This document shows positions 1-11,173 of a stretch of 64,000 bases of DNA, piece after piece; position 1 is the stretch's first letter; each line of letters begins with the position of its first letter. Source of the DNA: Pestalotiopsis fici W106-1 (lineage: Eukaryota > Ascomycota > Sordariomycetes > Amphisphaeriales > Sporocadaceae); the NCBI RefSeq assembly GCF_000516985.1, contig NW_006917091.1, positions 616,285 through 680,284 of the forward strand. The letters are read 5' to 3'. A program made the translations under genes and the position numbers. The notes beneath the pieces were generated by a model. That model did not search any database. It was not told the origin of the DNA and saw nothing but the letters and a program-made list of their open reading frames with translations.

Positions 1-1
1 A

Positions 2-1581
2 GTCGGCGACATTGCAGAGGCCATCAATTCGCTGAGCGAGGCACTCGACACGAATACGGAGACGGTCAGTGGGCAGGAGAAGGTGAGACCATGGTGATTA
101 CCCAAGCATGTTTCCGTACCATTCAGACTAATCCTCACTCAAACGGTAGCCAAAACTCTCTAAAACTGTCCTGAAAGCTGTTGATATTACACTTCACCAA
201 CGCAGATATGAATCTGTGATTGAGGGGATGAAAGAGTCAAATGCAGAAATAAAACAAATCAGAAAAACGACAAGCAATCTCCAGAAGAAACAATTAAAGA
301 CAATAGGCAACAAGAGATCTAGACCTCTGCCAGCTGTTTATCACCAGACGATGCTCCATTCCAGGTCATTCTATAATGCTTTGCGGAGTTTCTGGTCATG
401 CTTTCAAGCACAGCATACACGCCATGACCTCCGTCTGCTACTCGACTCCAAAGCAGACGGCAATCTTCGGGTAATTTTGTGTTATTGCACCAGCTCTGGA
501 GTTCATGTGAAAGAGTATGACATCGTCCCATCAATACTTCTACGGCCAAGACTGACGAGTAGCCGACAGTGGCTTGGTGGACCTGGTGGTGCGATCGCAG
601 AGCCTACATTTGATCCAAATCTCGCTCCCCGGCACCACGGATCAAAATGCAAGAGAAAATGTGGACGTGGAGAGACGGAGCAAGAAAAGAGTGAGATTTT
701 CCGATGATGCAGTCCCATCGTGCGACAGAGCTTCACAAGAACCAGAACCAGACCAGGTGCCTTCATTGCATTCTTCGGCATCAGACTTGTGCTCGACGGG
801 AGACATTTGCTCTCAACTCTGCTGCAAGACCAGTGATGCCCGTCCCACCGGCGGCTACCTCGACACGCCCGAGGATCTCCGGCACCACTTGTCGCCCGTG
901 TGCCAACCGGGCTGCGACCACCGGGACTGCTTCCACGCCAAAGCTCTGCAAGCGCCCACGTCGCTCGACGGCATCTTTCGCCTGCCGGTGGAGCGCACCC
1001 TCTCGGTGCCCGAGCAGGTCCGGCTCGCACTCAAGCTGGTCCAGGGCGTGCTTCAGTTTCATTCGACGCCATGGCTCCAGCCCTACTGGCGACTGCAGGA
1101 CTTGTCATTTTTCCCGACCGATGCCGGCCTGGCCGACTCGTTGAACACGCTGCACATTAGCGCCGAACTCTCTGGAGAACAGCGGCGCGCGCAGGCGTTC
1201 CACGATCAGAAACAAGAGCTTTGCTGCGATGCCATTATGACCAATAGTGACGGGGACGGCGAGATTCTAGATGCACAGATCGCATGCGGCATTCGGAATA
1301 TGACCATGCATAGCCTGGGCGTGGCGCTCCTCCAGATCGGGCAGTGGACCGTCCTGCAGCCCGACGACGTTGTCGAGGTGAGAAAGATTGCGGACCTGGC
1401 TGACCGCGGCTCTCGACTCGGGCCGCGGTACCAGAAGATTACTCAACAGTGTCTAGACTGCGATTTTGGGTTCGGGAAAGACTTACGTGAGCCGCAGTTG
1501 CAGGCTGCTATTTATAGAGATGTGGTTTGTGAGCTTGAAAGTTTGGTCTCTACTCTAGAGGGAACAGTGCCCCAGATCTGA
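2..1581 (+). CDS. DUF7580-type fungal protein, 3' part (5' end outside window)
   Basis: Likely exons: before 2 to 82, 150-568, 654-1581; about 475 C-terminal residues are visible. The first intron (83-149, GTGAGA...GGTAG) keeps the frame. The second (569-653) uses a weak GTGGCT donor and is inferred because the frame must change between the early part (HDLRLLL near 430) and the basic KKRVRF segment near 690. The order of blocks, an H-x-LRLLL strand, KKRVRF, a Cys-rich LCSTGDICSQLCC stretch, an LALKLVQGVLQFHSTPWLQ helix and an MHSLGVALLQIG helix, is that of the fungal DUF7580 family, whose members are often annotated near prion-inhibition/HeLo-type proteins. The biochemical function is unknown. 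Its 3' end converges with the Kes1-like gene 208 bp away. The family call is from memory of the motif order. An indel instead of the second intron is possible. Confidence 0.7.
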
Positions 1582-1789
1582 TGGCTCATTTAAGTAGGCA
1601 TAGGAGATTAAACATATATATTTCCTTTATAAAAGTTTATGCGGCACAAACACAAAATTGATGGATAATTAGCGCTACTTTCTTGGTCAGGTCATTGCTT
1701 GTATTCCTTCATCTCATAGCGCATTGGTTGTATACGTGTTAAGATGGCAACACCTTGTATGCATGTGCCTTGATAGGCAATTGGCCTTT

Positions 1790-3201
1790 CTACTGCCCCA
1801 ACAATTCCGTCGCCAATAATGCCTTTTGTTCTTCCGTGGGCTCCTGGCCCTTGACCTTCTCAGCCTTGGACGGGTCGTATCTCCAAAGGCCACCAGTCTT
1901 GTCAGAATCTCCCGTCTCACTCATGCCAACGTTCGCGGCAAGTGTGCTGAGCGCTGCGTCAGAACCTTCCGGCATGGCAGTGAAGTACCGTCTCTCCCAA
2001 ATGCGACCCTCTTCTTGCTCCTTCTTGCGCATGGCACGCTGAGCTTGCTCGATCTTGGTCTTCTCTTTGCCAACAAAGTCCATGTCTCCACTAGCAATGC
2101 CCTTGGCAACGTTTGCCCAGGCGCGGCGGGATTCCAAGGGGTGCTGCTTCTCAATGGGAGCCACGATCAACTTGCTGGTGGCAGTCAAAGCTGGATCCCA
2201 TGAGTCGACCAGGTTGCTGCTGCTGTTGTGCTTGGCAGCGCCCGAGTGGATCTCAAAAGCCTTGGTCCATTGGCCCGAAACATTGTAAACGACCTCCTTC
2301 TCCTTTCCAGTCGGGTGGAGTACCGCGGTGAAGGAGTTCTTCTTGCCGCTCAACCAACCCTTGCCACTGTAGTCGATCTTGGCAGTGAAGCCAGTGGAAC
2401 TTGTAATGTATGAGGCGCCGTCCAGCTCTATGAAAGGTGCTCCAAACAGGAGTCCCTCGACGTGCAGGGATGGAAGTGTGATGAGGTATGTGTCCTTTTC
2501 TCCGGGCTTCGAGGGGTTGGGAACGGTCAGAAGAGCGTGTCCGATCTGCTTGATGTTGATCGTCTTGGAGAAGGAAGCCTTCTGTGCGTTAAAGCCCTCG
2601 AGGTGTACGCCGGATTTGTCGTTGGTGATGCTATAGGCGGTCGCAGGCGGGTGGTGACTGGCTCAAGGTTTAAGCTTTCCCGTACGCTGATCCAAGCTAC
2701 ATGCTAGTTGCTTACCTCACTTGCTCGCTAATCAGCTCGGTGGTGCCAGCATTGTCTTGCCATGAGCCCAAGAAGAGTTCTCCGAGGAACGGGTTGAGCG
2801 GCTTCTTTTCGTTGCCATATTGTTCGCTTCGGCTGGCGTATTGTTGCCTCAGGGTCGTCAAGAACCACTTGAGTACGAGGACAGCTCGCTTTGCTGCGTC
2901 TGGCTCCGAAGCGGGTGCTGCAAAGACGGCAGGGTGTTCGCACCAGTAGGAGCTGAACTCGGTCAAACTGGTCGAGGAGAGAATGAAGGGAGGGGCGGTC
3001 AGAGACGACAGATCGCCGTTGAAGGATGCGATGGACTGGATGATAAACAGTCACTTGTTAGTCTCTTGTTCATGCTGGAGTTCGAAGGAGGGAGCGCGAC
3101 AACTCGGAAAACATTGGACGTGGGACTTTGCGCACCTTTATGAATGACGTCCAGCTGGCACCTGTGGCCTGAGGATGCTGTGCCTGTTGACCTTCAGACA
3201 T
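1790..3201 (-). CDS. KES1: Oxysterol-binding protein, Kes1/Osh4 type
   Basis: Exons on the minus strand: 3201-3136, 3035-2716, 2657-1790; 417 residues, close to yeast Kes1 (434). Introns are 100 and 58 bp with GT/AG ends. The OSBP signature is clear: KPLNPFLGE near residue 100, then [13 protein letters not shown], which is created exactly by the second splice. This family carries sterols and PI4P between membranes at ER-Golgi and related contact sites in exchange fashion. The protein lacks PH or ankyrin domains, so it is a short, lipid-binding-core-only member. The start is the ATG of MSEGQQAQ, in a short 22-codon first exon ending FIK. The C-terminal region has the usual charged helix with many Lys/Glu ([14 protein letters not shown]) and the [10 protein letters not shown] end. 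Confidence 0.93.
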
Positions 3202-4132
3202 TTTGTTCGACGTCTATTGTAGTGTAAGTGTTTAAAGTGTCTACTGCCAGTATCCTGGTTTGTCTCGAGTCTGGATAGGTATGGATGGATTGTGGAGTGA
3301 CGCAGGGTCAGAGAAGCTGGCAAATGATCCTCGCACGTGGAAGCAAGAAGAGCAAGGAATCCCAAGCTGAGCTGCAGGCTGCTAATGCTGGTGGAGCAAC
3401 AGTCGAGAGAGTGCCGACAACAGAAGGGCTGGAAATTGCGAAAGGAGAAAACAGTCGGTCCCACTCTGGCTGGCTACGTGGGCTTGGAGATTATATTGGA
3501 GATGTGTTTAATTATGGAGCCTAGTTGCCAAGCTGACAAGAAACAAATACGTACTACGTGTCGTCGCACTGCCCGGTTGAAAAGTACGCGAACCAGCAAA
3601 CTAAGAGAAGTTTCAAGCTTGGAAGGGAGCAAGCTTGTGGTGAACGGTTTAGCCTGAGGGAGGCAGACTTGGCCCATTTGACGTCAAGCTACGACGACGT
3701 CATGAATGGACAGCTGCTCCCGTGAGGTCCTAAAATGTTGGGACCTGCTTCTGGGCACGCGGGGAAACGCGGGGCATACATGTGCGATATGTACATAAAT
3801 CGTATAAAGGCATATGAATACCTAACTGTCTATATTTTCAGGGTCCTGCCTCAGTTGCACCAGATTTCAAGATGAAAAAAACACCTTTGGGCATTCACTT
3901 TGCGATATTTCTAACGTGTTCTTCTGTATATCTCTTGTATATCTTCTCCGGATATTTACGAGCATCACTCTGACTCAGACATGCCTTTACGACGTCATTG
4001 CTCTTGCTCACCAGACAATCTTCCTGGAGGGTTACTGTGCAAGCAGAAACTCACAGCCAAGAAGTGAATGGCTTGAAGCAAAGTAGCTCGGAAGTATCTG
4101 TGGTATCATCACCGTCAGGAGTATTCTATTGA
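3202..4132 (+). other. Intergenic, Kes1 promoter and ASNSD1-like 3' flank
   Basis: No supported gene. Short open frames near 3285-3657 lack conserved protein features and overlap the expected Kes1 5' leader. A direct block of AT-rich sequence near 3780-3960 fits a promoter or 3' flank. Confidence 0.5.
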
Positions 4133-5994
4133 TCAGGATATCAGATCTGTTCCCTTTGTTTTAGGGCCACCAGCGAGCTGTTCGATCTTGGCTGTCCGTG
4201 CACCAAACTGTATCTATAAGCATGTCAGTATGAAAGGGTATAGTTCTCCGTGACGGTAACACTTACGGCTCTCTTCTTCTCGCGTGCTGTCGATGGGAGG
4301 TCCAGTTGATCCGCGAGCAATCGCAAAACTCTCTTTGCCGGCTCAATACCAGATGCATCAGTCGGACTTTCAAAGTCGCATTTTTCCCACACAGGACACT
4401 CAATCGAGAACTTGATGAAATCCTCGTCTAGAAATGGAAAGCGTACTTCCTTACCCCAGCACGACAGTATCCGATCGTCTCTTCCCAGGTTTCTTTCACC
4501 GATTCTGCTTACATCGAGCTTCAGCTCTTCGATCAGCCCGGTATAGCCGTTGCGCTTGAATGCAACCTCGTGCCGAGAGTATCCTCCAAAGAGCTCATCA
4601 GCACCAAGGCCAGACAAGAGTACACGAGCTGTTGTTTGGACTGTATGAGCGACTGGCTCTGAATCTGCAGGGTCTGTTTGTGGGTGACCAACTCCACGGC
4701 TGGCAAAGTACAATGCTAGCGCAATGGAAAGATCCATTTCGGTATTGTGGGGATACATGAGTGAAACAACTCGTGATCTATGAGACATGGCTTCCGCAAA
4801 TGGGACGTTTACCTGTACAGAGATCAGCCTAGTCACAAAAGCAGCTTTTTTGGGTTTGTCGTACTGCAAGAAATCGCCAGCGCCGTGTAGGACATGCGGC
4901 TTTGAGCTCTGCAAAAGCTCGTCTACCAGTTACTCTATCAGGACATGCCTCATATACCTCGGCCAGTGTGGCTGATGATGCATTTTCCTGAGAGGCAGCT
5001 TTGCGAGCGTTCTGAAATGCAACATTGATCAGATCAATAGATTGCGAGCTAGGCATTACCTCATGAGCCAATCGCGCCATAACGGTGCAGTCTAGGCCTC
5101 CTGAGAACAGAACAGCGACACGTGCATCATCATCGCCGTTACTACCCGGAACCAGGGGAGGTTTGGGAACATTGAGCACGCGCATCTTCAATGCTTCAAC
5201 AAGATGCTGGCGAACTAAGCCAACAGAAGGGGAGTCGTGATCGAGCTTTTCATGTTGGTCCGGTAAGATCTTGTTGAATCTTCCAATGCTCGAGACCTAT
5301 CAACGATGAGAATGAGGGCAGTACCTTTGAGGGGCCATCTGGCACTTACCAGATCAGCTCCAGTTTCGGCCACCCAGGGATATTTTTGGGGGGCAATGTT
5401 TTTGACGTCGCTAGTATTCAATGATATAGCATAGATACCATCCGCAGTGACCTCTTTCCAATCGGCTACCTGTGAGTCGGACACGCTCGAGAATGCGATC
5501 CCACCAACAGCTTCCGAGTGGTTGACAAGGAGAGAGCGACGACCAAGTCGGTCGCGGCCATAGTACAGACACTTGCCCGGTGCATCATAGTAAAGACAGG
5601 CAAAAGGACCTTGTATCTGTCTCAAAACGTCAATGGTGTATGAGCGACGCTGCTCATCTTCTACGAGAGCATTGGCTGCTAACCGGGCAAAGATTTCCTC
5701 GCCGTCGTTGCCCTCAACAGCCTGACCATCAATTCTCCATGCTTCACCGTTCCAGCAGAGAACAGAACCGTGTTCCGGGTGCTCGAATGGTTGCTTGGCG
5801 AGATGGTCGCCTCTCAGCGCTAGTACCGTGGATGTAAAAGTGAGCGAGATGAGAGGCTCTTCTTGAGAGTCTGAAGACACGGAGCGTGTGACCTGACCCA
5901 GGAAATCGGGGCCGCGGTTCGCCAGTGATTCTTTCAAATTTGCTGATAGCTCTTGGCCCGAGTGCACTGTGACCAGGCCATGAATTCCGCACAT
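4133..5994 (-). CDS. Asparagine synthetase domain-containing protein (ASNSD1 type)
   Basis: Exons on the minus strand: 5994-5350, 5296-4865, 4812-4267, 4213-4133; 567 residues. Introns are 52-53 bp. The start is the ATG of MCGIHG, which places the class II glutamine-amidotransferase nucleophile Cys at residue 2; RGPD follows near residue 29 and a GRDRLGRRSLL block further on. The synthetase half has the ATP-pyrophosphatase loop SGGLDCTV, then PDRVTGR, GLGADELFGGYSRHEV, RIGERNLGRDDR and KEVRFPFLDE, ending with the small last exon KKRA-IQFGARTAKIE. This order and the RNLGRDDR block identify the ASNSD1 branch, not the main asparagine synthetase. Residues for amidotransfer and adenylation are present, but the physiological reaction of this branch is not settled. 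It is divergent from the acyl-CoA ligase gene. Confidence 0.9.
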
Positions 5995-6837
5995 GGCTTT
6001 AAGACGCTTCAGTCGAGCATCAAAGTCTTGTTGCAATTTGGTAATCTGAAGATGCGCCCGCCAAAATTGCCCATTCCCGATTCGCGTGGCGGCACCAGCG
6101 GTGGACAAACTCCACCTGGCTGTCAGCTGGCATGCCCCGCAAGCTTAAATCGACGTTCATAGTAGTAACCGCATACCTCGGCCATTTCTAACAAGCACGC
6201 CCGTAACCCACTACCATTGGCAATATAGAGTAAAAACACGGTAATATTGAACTATATATAGAATCAAGGCTTATTTCAATATGATTGTTTAACCTTTCGG
6301 GTTATCCATGAACCGCAAACTCTACTCATCAATAGCCTCGGTTGCAACCAATAATGGCAACTCATCGCCTCTGGAGACCCCATGGGCCATGGCTTGCGTA
6401 TCATCCATGTTTGCTTCAAACACTACTATGAATGCCTCGTCGTGCAGGTAGTTTCCCAAGACAGCCAACCGTGTAAGCCTTGTATGTAATCAGTAAAGGA
6501 TCTACATGGCTTGGTGTACCGAGGCACAGAGCCTCTCCGCCCTCCCCCAGTTACTCCAGGTTGGCAAGTTGGAGAATGCGGGGGATGGTCACAACTGCCA
6601 TCATTGGCTGTCCGCTACTGACGCCCTTGTCTCTGACCCCGAAAAGGGACAGAGCCAGGAGTAATAATTCCTTGAGAATGAGAGGGCGGGCCCTCTTGTC
6701 ACGATTTTCTTTCTCCATAATGAATTTCTGCATCTTCTTGAGAATAGCAACAAGTTACAGACAAGTTAACGACAAACAAAGCGTGTCATTGATCCTCTAG
6801 AAAGCCCGTACAACTTTAGACCTAGACTTCCGCAACC
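5995..6837 (+). promoter_or_regulatory. Divergent intergenic region
   Basis: 843 bp between the start codons of the ASNSD1-like gene (minus) and the acyl-CoA ligase (plus). It must hold both promoters. An AT-rich block lies at 6220-6300. I see no recognisable operator. Confidence 0.4.
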
Positions 6838-8759
6838 ATGGCTTCAATAGTCGAGAGGACAAGCGAGGGCATTGTTTACAAGCCCTGGCGGAATATGGAA
6901 GTCCCCGATCTTGATGTCTTGACTTTGTTGTTTGGTGAGATTCAATTCACCCCATCATAGAGGCCTTCCACTTACACGCAGTTCTAGAATCACAACAGTG
7001 TTATCAACCCGATGGTACTATTCTCCATGCGGATGCCGCGGAACCCTCCAACCATGTCACCAAGGGCAAATTACGGCAAGACTTGAAGAAGCTTGCCCAC
7101 GTACTCCGGAACCGGTTTGGCATTGGTGCTTCGGGTCCGAGCAAAGATGTAGTCTTTACGATATCCACCGGACACTATCTTTTGCCTCTCATGTTCTATG
7201 GTACAGTGGCTGCCGAGGGCATCTTTTCTTCCACCAGTCCTGGTGCCACTCCGGATGAGCTCGCATTTCAGCTGAAGCAGACCACTCCCAAGATCATCCT
7301 CTGCAACCCGGACACTCAGGCCAATGCCATCGCGGCGGCCAAGAAGGTGGATTTCCCACTCAACAAGATCATCTCGTACCGCGGCGAGAAGGAGCTGGAG
7401 CTCTTTGAAGCGGTGAGCGGCACAAAGATCCCCATCCCCAACCAATTGTTGGAGTGGAGGCGCATCACGGACCGCCGCGAGCTCGAGTACAGCGTCGTCT
7501 GCCTCTTGTTCTCGAGCGGCACAACTGGTCTTCCCAAGGCCATGAAGCTTTCCCACCGAAATCTCGTTTCCGGTGGCACCCTTCTGTTGGAACCCATCAA
7601 GGAGTTCAATGCGACACATCGGCCAAAGGACTTTCGGTATGTCGGACTGGGCCATCTTCCAGTCGCCCATATCGCAGGTGTTCAAGGCTACCTCGTCAAT
7701 TCGGTGTACATGGGAGGAACTTTATGTAAGTGCTTTGACTGGTGGCAGATGAGAAGAATTCCTAAAGATTTGGTGACTGACAAATACTTACAATCAGACT
7801 GGATGCCGAGATTTGACTTTGTCAAGTTCTGCGAGTATTTTAAGAAGTACCAAGCCACGTCCGGCTTCAGCGTACCACCAATCTATCTGTTGATCTCAAA
7901 GTCACCCTTGGTGACGGATCAGTTCGACACCTGGGTCGATGCTATTGCTGGAGCGGCGCCAATGGGCGAGGACCTGCAAGTCGAAGTCAGCAAGAAGCTG
8001 GGAAGAGGCACCACCAAGTTGCGTCAGACCTGGGGTCTCAGCGAGACGACCGGTAGTATTACGACTGTTCCCATCGACCGGACAGATCTCGGCCCTGGGA
8101 CTGTTGGCGGCTTGGTTCCCAGTCACGATGCCAAGCTCATTGACGAAGATGGCAACGACGTTGAACCAGGCAAGGAGGGCGAGATCTTGGTCCGCGGACC
8201 GCTGGTCATCAAGGGGTACTGGAACAACCCCAAGGCGGATTCAGAAGCTTTCAAGAACGGGTGGTTCTACACGGGTGATATTGGTGTGTTTAGAGACGGC
8301 TGGCTCTACATTGTTGATCGAAAGAAGGTATGCTGTTTCTGTCATCCCAACTTGTTAGCAACGTGCTCACATCTACCAGGAACTCATCAAGTACAAGGGC
8401 ACTCAGGTTGCCCCAGCCGAGCTCGAGGCCATTCTGCTTTCTCACCCAAAGATTCTGGATGCCGCTGTGATCGGTGTTGCTGGCGAAGGCACAGAGCTTC
8501 CTCGGTAAGATCTTCTTTGCACTATCAATTCTGTTTGAAATTGTCACTCACCTGTATCAGCGCCTACGTCGTAGCCGACGAGAAACAAATCTCTGCCGAG
8601 GAGATCAAGAGCTTCGTGGCCAAGCAAGTGGCCAAGTACAAACAGCTCCGAGGAGGGGTCGTCTTCATCCACGCGATCCCAAAGAGCCCCTCGGGCAAGA
8701 TCTTGAGGAAGGACCTCAGACTTTTGGCAAAGAAGGATGGACAGTCATCCAAGTTGTAG
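6838..8759 (+). CDS. Peroxisomal 4-coumarate-CoA-ligase-like acyl-CoA synthetase
   Basis: Exons 6838-6934, 6982-7725, 7798-8327, 8380-8504, 8561-8759; 564 residues, normal for the ANL superfamily. Introns are 47, 72, 52 and 56 bp; the 72-bp one stays in frame and would go unseen in a naive ORF. The AMP-binding P-loop is [17 protein letters not shown], followed by GAAPMGEDL, the ETTGS block, [39 protein letters not shown] and the catalytic-lysine region [11 protein letters not shown]. The protein ends in Ser-Lys-Leu, a textbook type 1 peroxisomal targeting signal. It should activate a carboxylic acid (aryl or medium/long chain) to its CoA thioester inside peroxisomes, for side-chain or beta-oxidation. 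The exact substrate cannot be read from sequence. Confidence 0.93.
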
Positions 8760-8927
8760 ATTTACAGACATAGATATCACATTTCACTTTTTGTAGACGC
8801 AATATGGCTTTTGAGTGTTTTTGGTGTATTGATGTCATGAAAAGCAGAAAGAAAATTCAGAGAAAAAAAAACAAGAGAGAGAGAAAAAAGAGACGCTGAG
8901 CAATCGTCCTCAAAAAAAAAACTCTCC

Positions 8928-9584
8928 CTAGTCCATATCCATTGCATCGTCCTCGTCGTCATCGACGGCCTGGGCATCTCCCATGACCTCCTCCTTCTCG
9001 TCCTCCTCCATCTCCTCGTCATCCTTCATCTCCTCCTCCTCCTCCTCCTCCTCCTCCTCCTCCCCCTCCTCCTCCTCTCCCAGGGGTGTTCCTCCGTGCA
9101 CCAGCTCAAAAAGCTGGCGACCCCAGTCGCTCTGCTGCTCCAGGTACCTATCGATGGCCTTGGCCAGGTCGGAATGGTCCTGGAAGCTGTGGGGGACGCG
9201 GGGGTGTGAGTACCAGCGGTGTCTGGCTTCGACGAGCACGGCAAAGAGCTCCGCGAAGATACGCGGATCCATGGCTCGGTCTCGAGCCCACGGGGTTCGT
9301 TCCTGTACAGCAGCCTCGAAGGCTGTCTGGTCTCCACTGGCCATCAGGCCGGCGACGGCGGGCTCTGCGGCCACGGTGAAGACGCCGACGAGGGCCTCTT
9401 GGACCCTGCGCCGTCCCACAGCGCGAATGCGGGCATCGGTTTCGCCCGTGCGGACGAAGCCCAGTCTCTTGAACAATTGAAGAACGGCGCGATCGCGCTC
9501 GTTCTTGCCGAGAACGGCGACGGCACCGTATACCATGCCAGCCTTGGGCAAGTATGTGACGAGGGTGTACTTTCCACTCTTCAT
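8928..9584 (-). CDS. Hypothetical protein with Glu/Asp-rich tail
   Basis: Single-exon frame of 218 residues beginning MKSGKYTLVTYLPKAG. An upstream in-frame extension has no good start and probably is 5' leader: a GTAAGT about 110 bp upstream suggests a leader intron. Residues 1-165 form a soluble, helix-prone domain (DRAVLQLFKRLGF, WARDRAMDPRIFAELF, AIDRYLEQQSDWGRQLFEL). The last 50 residues are almost all acidic, encoded by a GAG-repeat microsatellite (9020-9070), and end DAMDMD. I recognise no family. Such tails occur in chaperone- and chromatin-associated proteins, but that is only an analogy. It is convergent with the acyl-CoA ligase (168 bp apart). Confidence 0.7.
   Translation of the reverse strand: MKSGKYTLVTYLPKAGMVYGAVAVLGKNERDRAVLQLFKRLGFVRTGETDARIRAVGRRRVQEALVGVFTVAAEPAVAGLMASGDQTAFEAAVQERTPWARDRAMDPRIFAELFAVLVEARHRWYSHPRVPHSFQDHSDLAKAIDRYLEQQSDWGRQLFELVHGGTPLGEEEEGEEEEEEEEEEEMKDDEEMEEDEKEEVMGDAQAVDDDEDDAMDMD
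9023..9074 (+). repeat. CTC/TCC trinucleotide microsatellite inside a coding exon
   Basis: An almost perfect run of TCC units that codes for the polyglutamate tail of the minus-strand gene. Such runs change length easily without breaking the frame. Confidence 0.9.
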
Positions 9585-10565
9585 CTTGATGGTCTGCTTG
9601 AAAGAAATTTTAGAGAAAACAGGCAAGGAGAAGAACAATAGAAAGAAAATAAAGATGGAATACAGAGAGAGAACATAGAAAAGGAGAGAGGACTTACTGT
9701 GAGAGAGAGGGGGGGTTTTTGTTATGCGGGTGGATGTGTGTGATTGTTGCGCGACGAATGTAAAAATTGAGAAAGAATGTGGTTCTGGTATTCTCAAAAA
9801 TACTATCTATGGCAGCGCAACGAGAGAAAGGAAAGAAGAAGAAGAATTTGTCACCCTTTCAAATCTTTAATACTACTTAAAGAAAATAATTCGCAACTAG
9901 ACCAGCCCAACTGCAAACGCGGATGGAGCTGCGCGCGCCTGCCACGCGTGGTAGCCTGGCCTGGCGGATCAAATGGAAACGGCTTCTTTTCTTGCATTTT
10001 CCTCGTTTGCATCATTCACCTTGGTGGCCGATAGTAACTGGAGGATAAATCTGTCAATGTTCTTTCTGTGTCTCTGAAAAGACGCATTGAAAAGATAATT
10101 GACACTTTGGCGAGAAGTAGTATAGCGAGGAAACGTTTACTGTTTATTAAGGGGCTCTTTGTCGAGGACGTCTCTAATATTATTTGAACGGCCATCCAGG
10201 TGAAGCTGTTACTTGCAATAGAAGTGTATAGAGCACGTTGAAAATGCCAGAGGTAACGACAAGTCATGCATTTAATTACGATGAGTGTTTGAGAAGTTCC
10301 AGTCACGACTTTCCAAGGGTGCGACCTGGCCCAAAGATGAACTATCGTGCCTAGTCTGTAGCAACACGAACGTTCTTGAATAATACGGCGGTAAAGTGCA
10401 AACTAACATGCGTAGAAAGATGCTTGAACCTATCTCAAGACAAATGAAAATAGTAGAGAACATATGAAACAACCAGAAATCTTCATTTATCAATGGCATA
10501 AATGGAATAATGAATGAGTAGTCGAATCGCTGATGGGATAGAGAAAATAAACAAATGAAAAACCA
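9585..10565 (+). other. Gene-free stretch before SINE-like copies
   Basis: Contains the leader of the acidic-tailed gene (GA/CT-rich, 9600-9720), then unremarkable AT-rich DNA. Open frames here have no protein character. I see no gene. Confidence 0.5.
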
Positions 10566-10848
10566 TTTGAAAACGCGGGACTTGGTTGTCTCTTTGTTTG
10601 AATTAGCCGGCTTCATTCCCAACAAAAGCAGAATCAGGCTGCCTGGTCAAGTTGTATGTAGAACAAACAGTCTCTACAACAGTAGTGGGTTCAATTCCCA
10701 CAGAAACCCTGAATTTGTGCGATACCCTCTCAGCAGGGCTGGCGATCACGTCGGTGCCAACATGACTGGAATGCTGTGATACGTTACTAGCGCCACCCGG
10801 AAGGTCGACGAGTGCCGGTGGTTTGTGGGCTTGGATAACTTGACTATT
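10566..10848 (+). repeat. tRNA-derived SINE-like element, copy 1
   Basis: About 280 bp that aligns along its whole length with 11174-11450. Shared blocks include a 5' segment with CTTTGTTT, the tRNA-like head, TTTGTGCGATACCC, GTCGGTGCCAACATGACT, AGGTCGACGAGTGCCGGTGG and TTTGTGGG, ending near AACTTGAC before a T-rich tail. The presence of Pol III A and B boxes in a dispersed non-coding repeat is the hallmark of SINEs. About 65 bp of shared sequence lies 5' of the tRNA-like head, which is unusual. Confidence 0.75.
10634..10712 (+). promoter_or_regulatory. tRNA-like Pol III promoter head of SINE copy 1
   Basis: An A box (TGGTCAAGTTG, 10644-10654) and B box (GGTTCAATTCC, 10688-10698) lie at tRNA-like spacing. 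The 5' TCAGGCT can pair with the 3' end AACCCTGA as an acceptor stem with one mismatch. The T arm GTGGG/CCCAC is perfect. The anticodon arm is degenerate, so I do not call a functional tRNA. Confidence 0.7.
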
Positions 10849-10908
10849 CTCTTGTTATTTTTTGTCTTCTTTTGCATATTCACTTCGAATTTTTTTTTTT
10901 TTACTTAA

Positions 10909-11008
10909 NNNNNNNNNNNNNNNNNNNNNNNNNNNNNNNNNNNNNNNNNNNNNNNNNNNNNNNNNNNNNNNNNNNNNNNNNNNNNNNNNNNNNNNNNNNN
11001 NNNNNNNN
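10909..11008. other. Assembly gap (100 N)
   Basis: Exactly 100 N, the usual placeholder for a gap of unknown size. The bases just left (10851-10900) and just right (11009-11057) are nearly the same sequence, so the two contig ends may overlap. Confidence 1.
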
Positions 11009-11173
11009 CTTGTTTATTTTTTGTCTTCTTTTGCATATTCACTTCGAATTTTTTTTTTTTTTTTCAAAAATGCTACCTTTGAGTGGATGCCAGACTTCTC
11101 TCTGGATATCTATTGGTGCAGAGCGATTAAATGAAATATAAACAAATGCCGAACTGTTTGCTTGTTTCTTTTG

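Noticed and set aside
3285..3677. Overlapping frames of about 70-110 codons
   Set aside because: They lie in the Kes1 promoter/leader on both strands and show no protein character.
8983..9480. 165-codon Ser-rich plus-strand frame
   Set aside because: Antisense shadow of the acidic-tailed gene over the TCC microsatellite.
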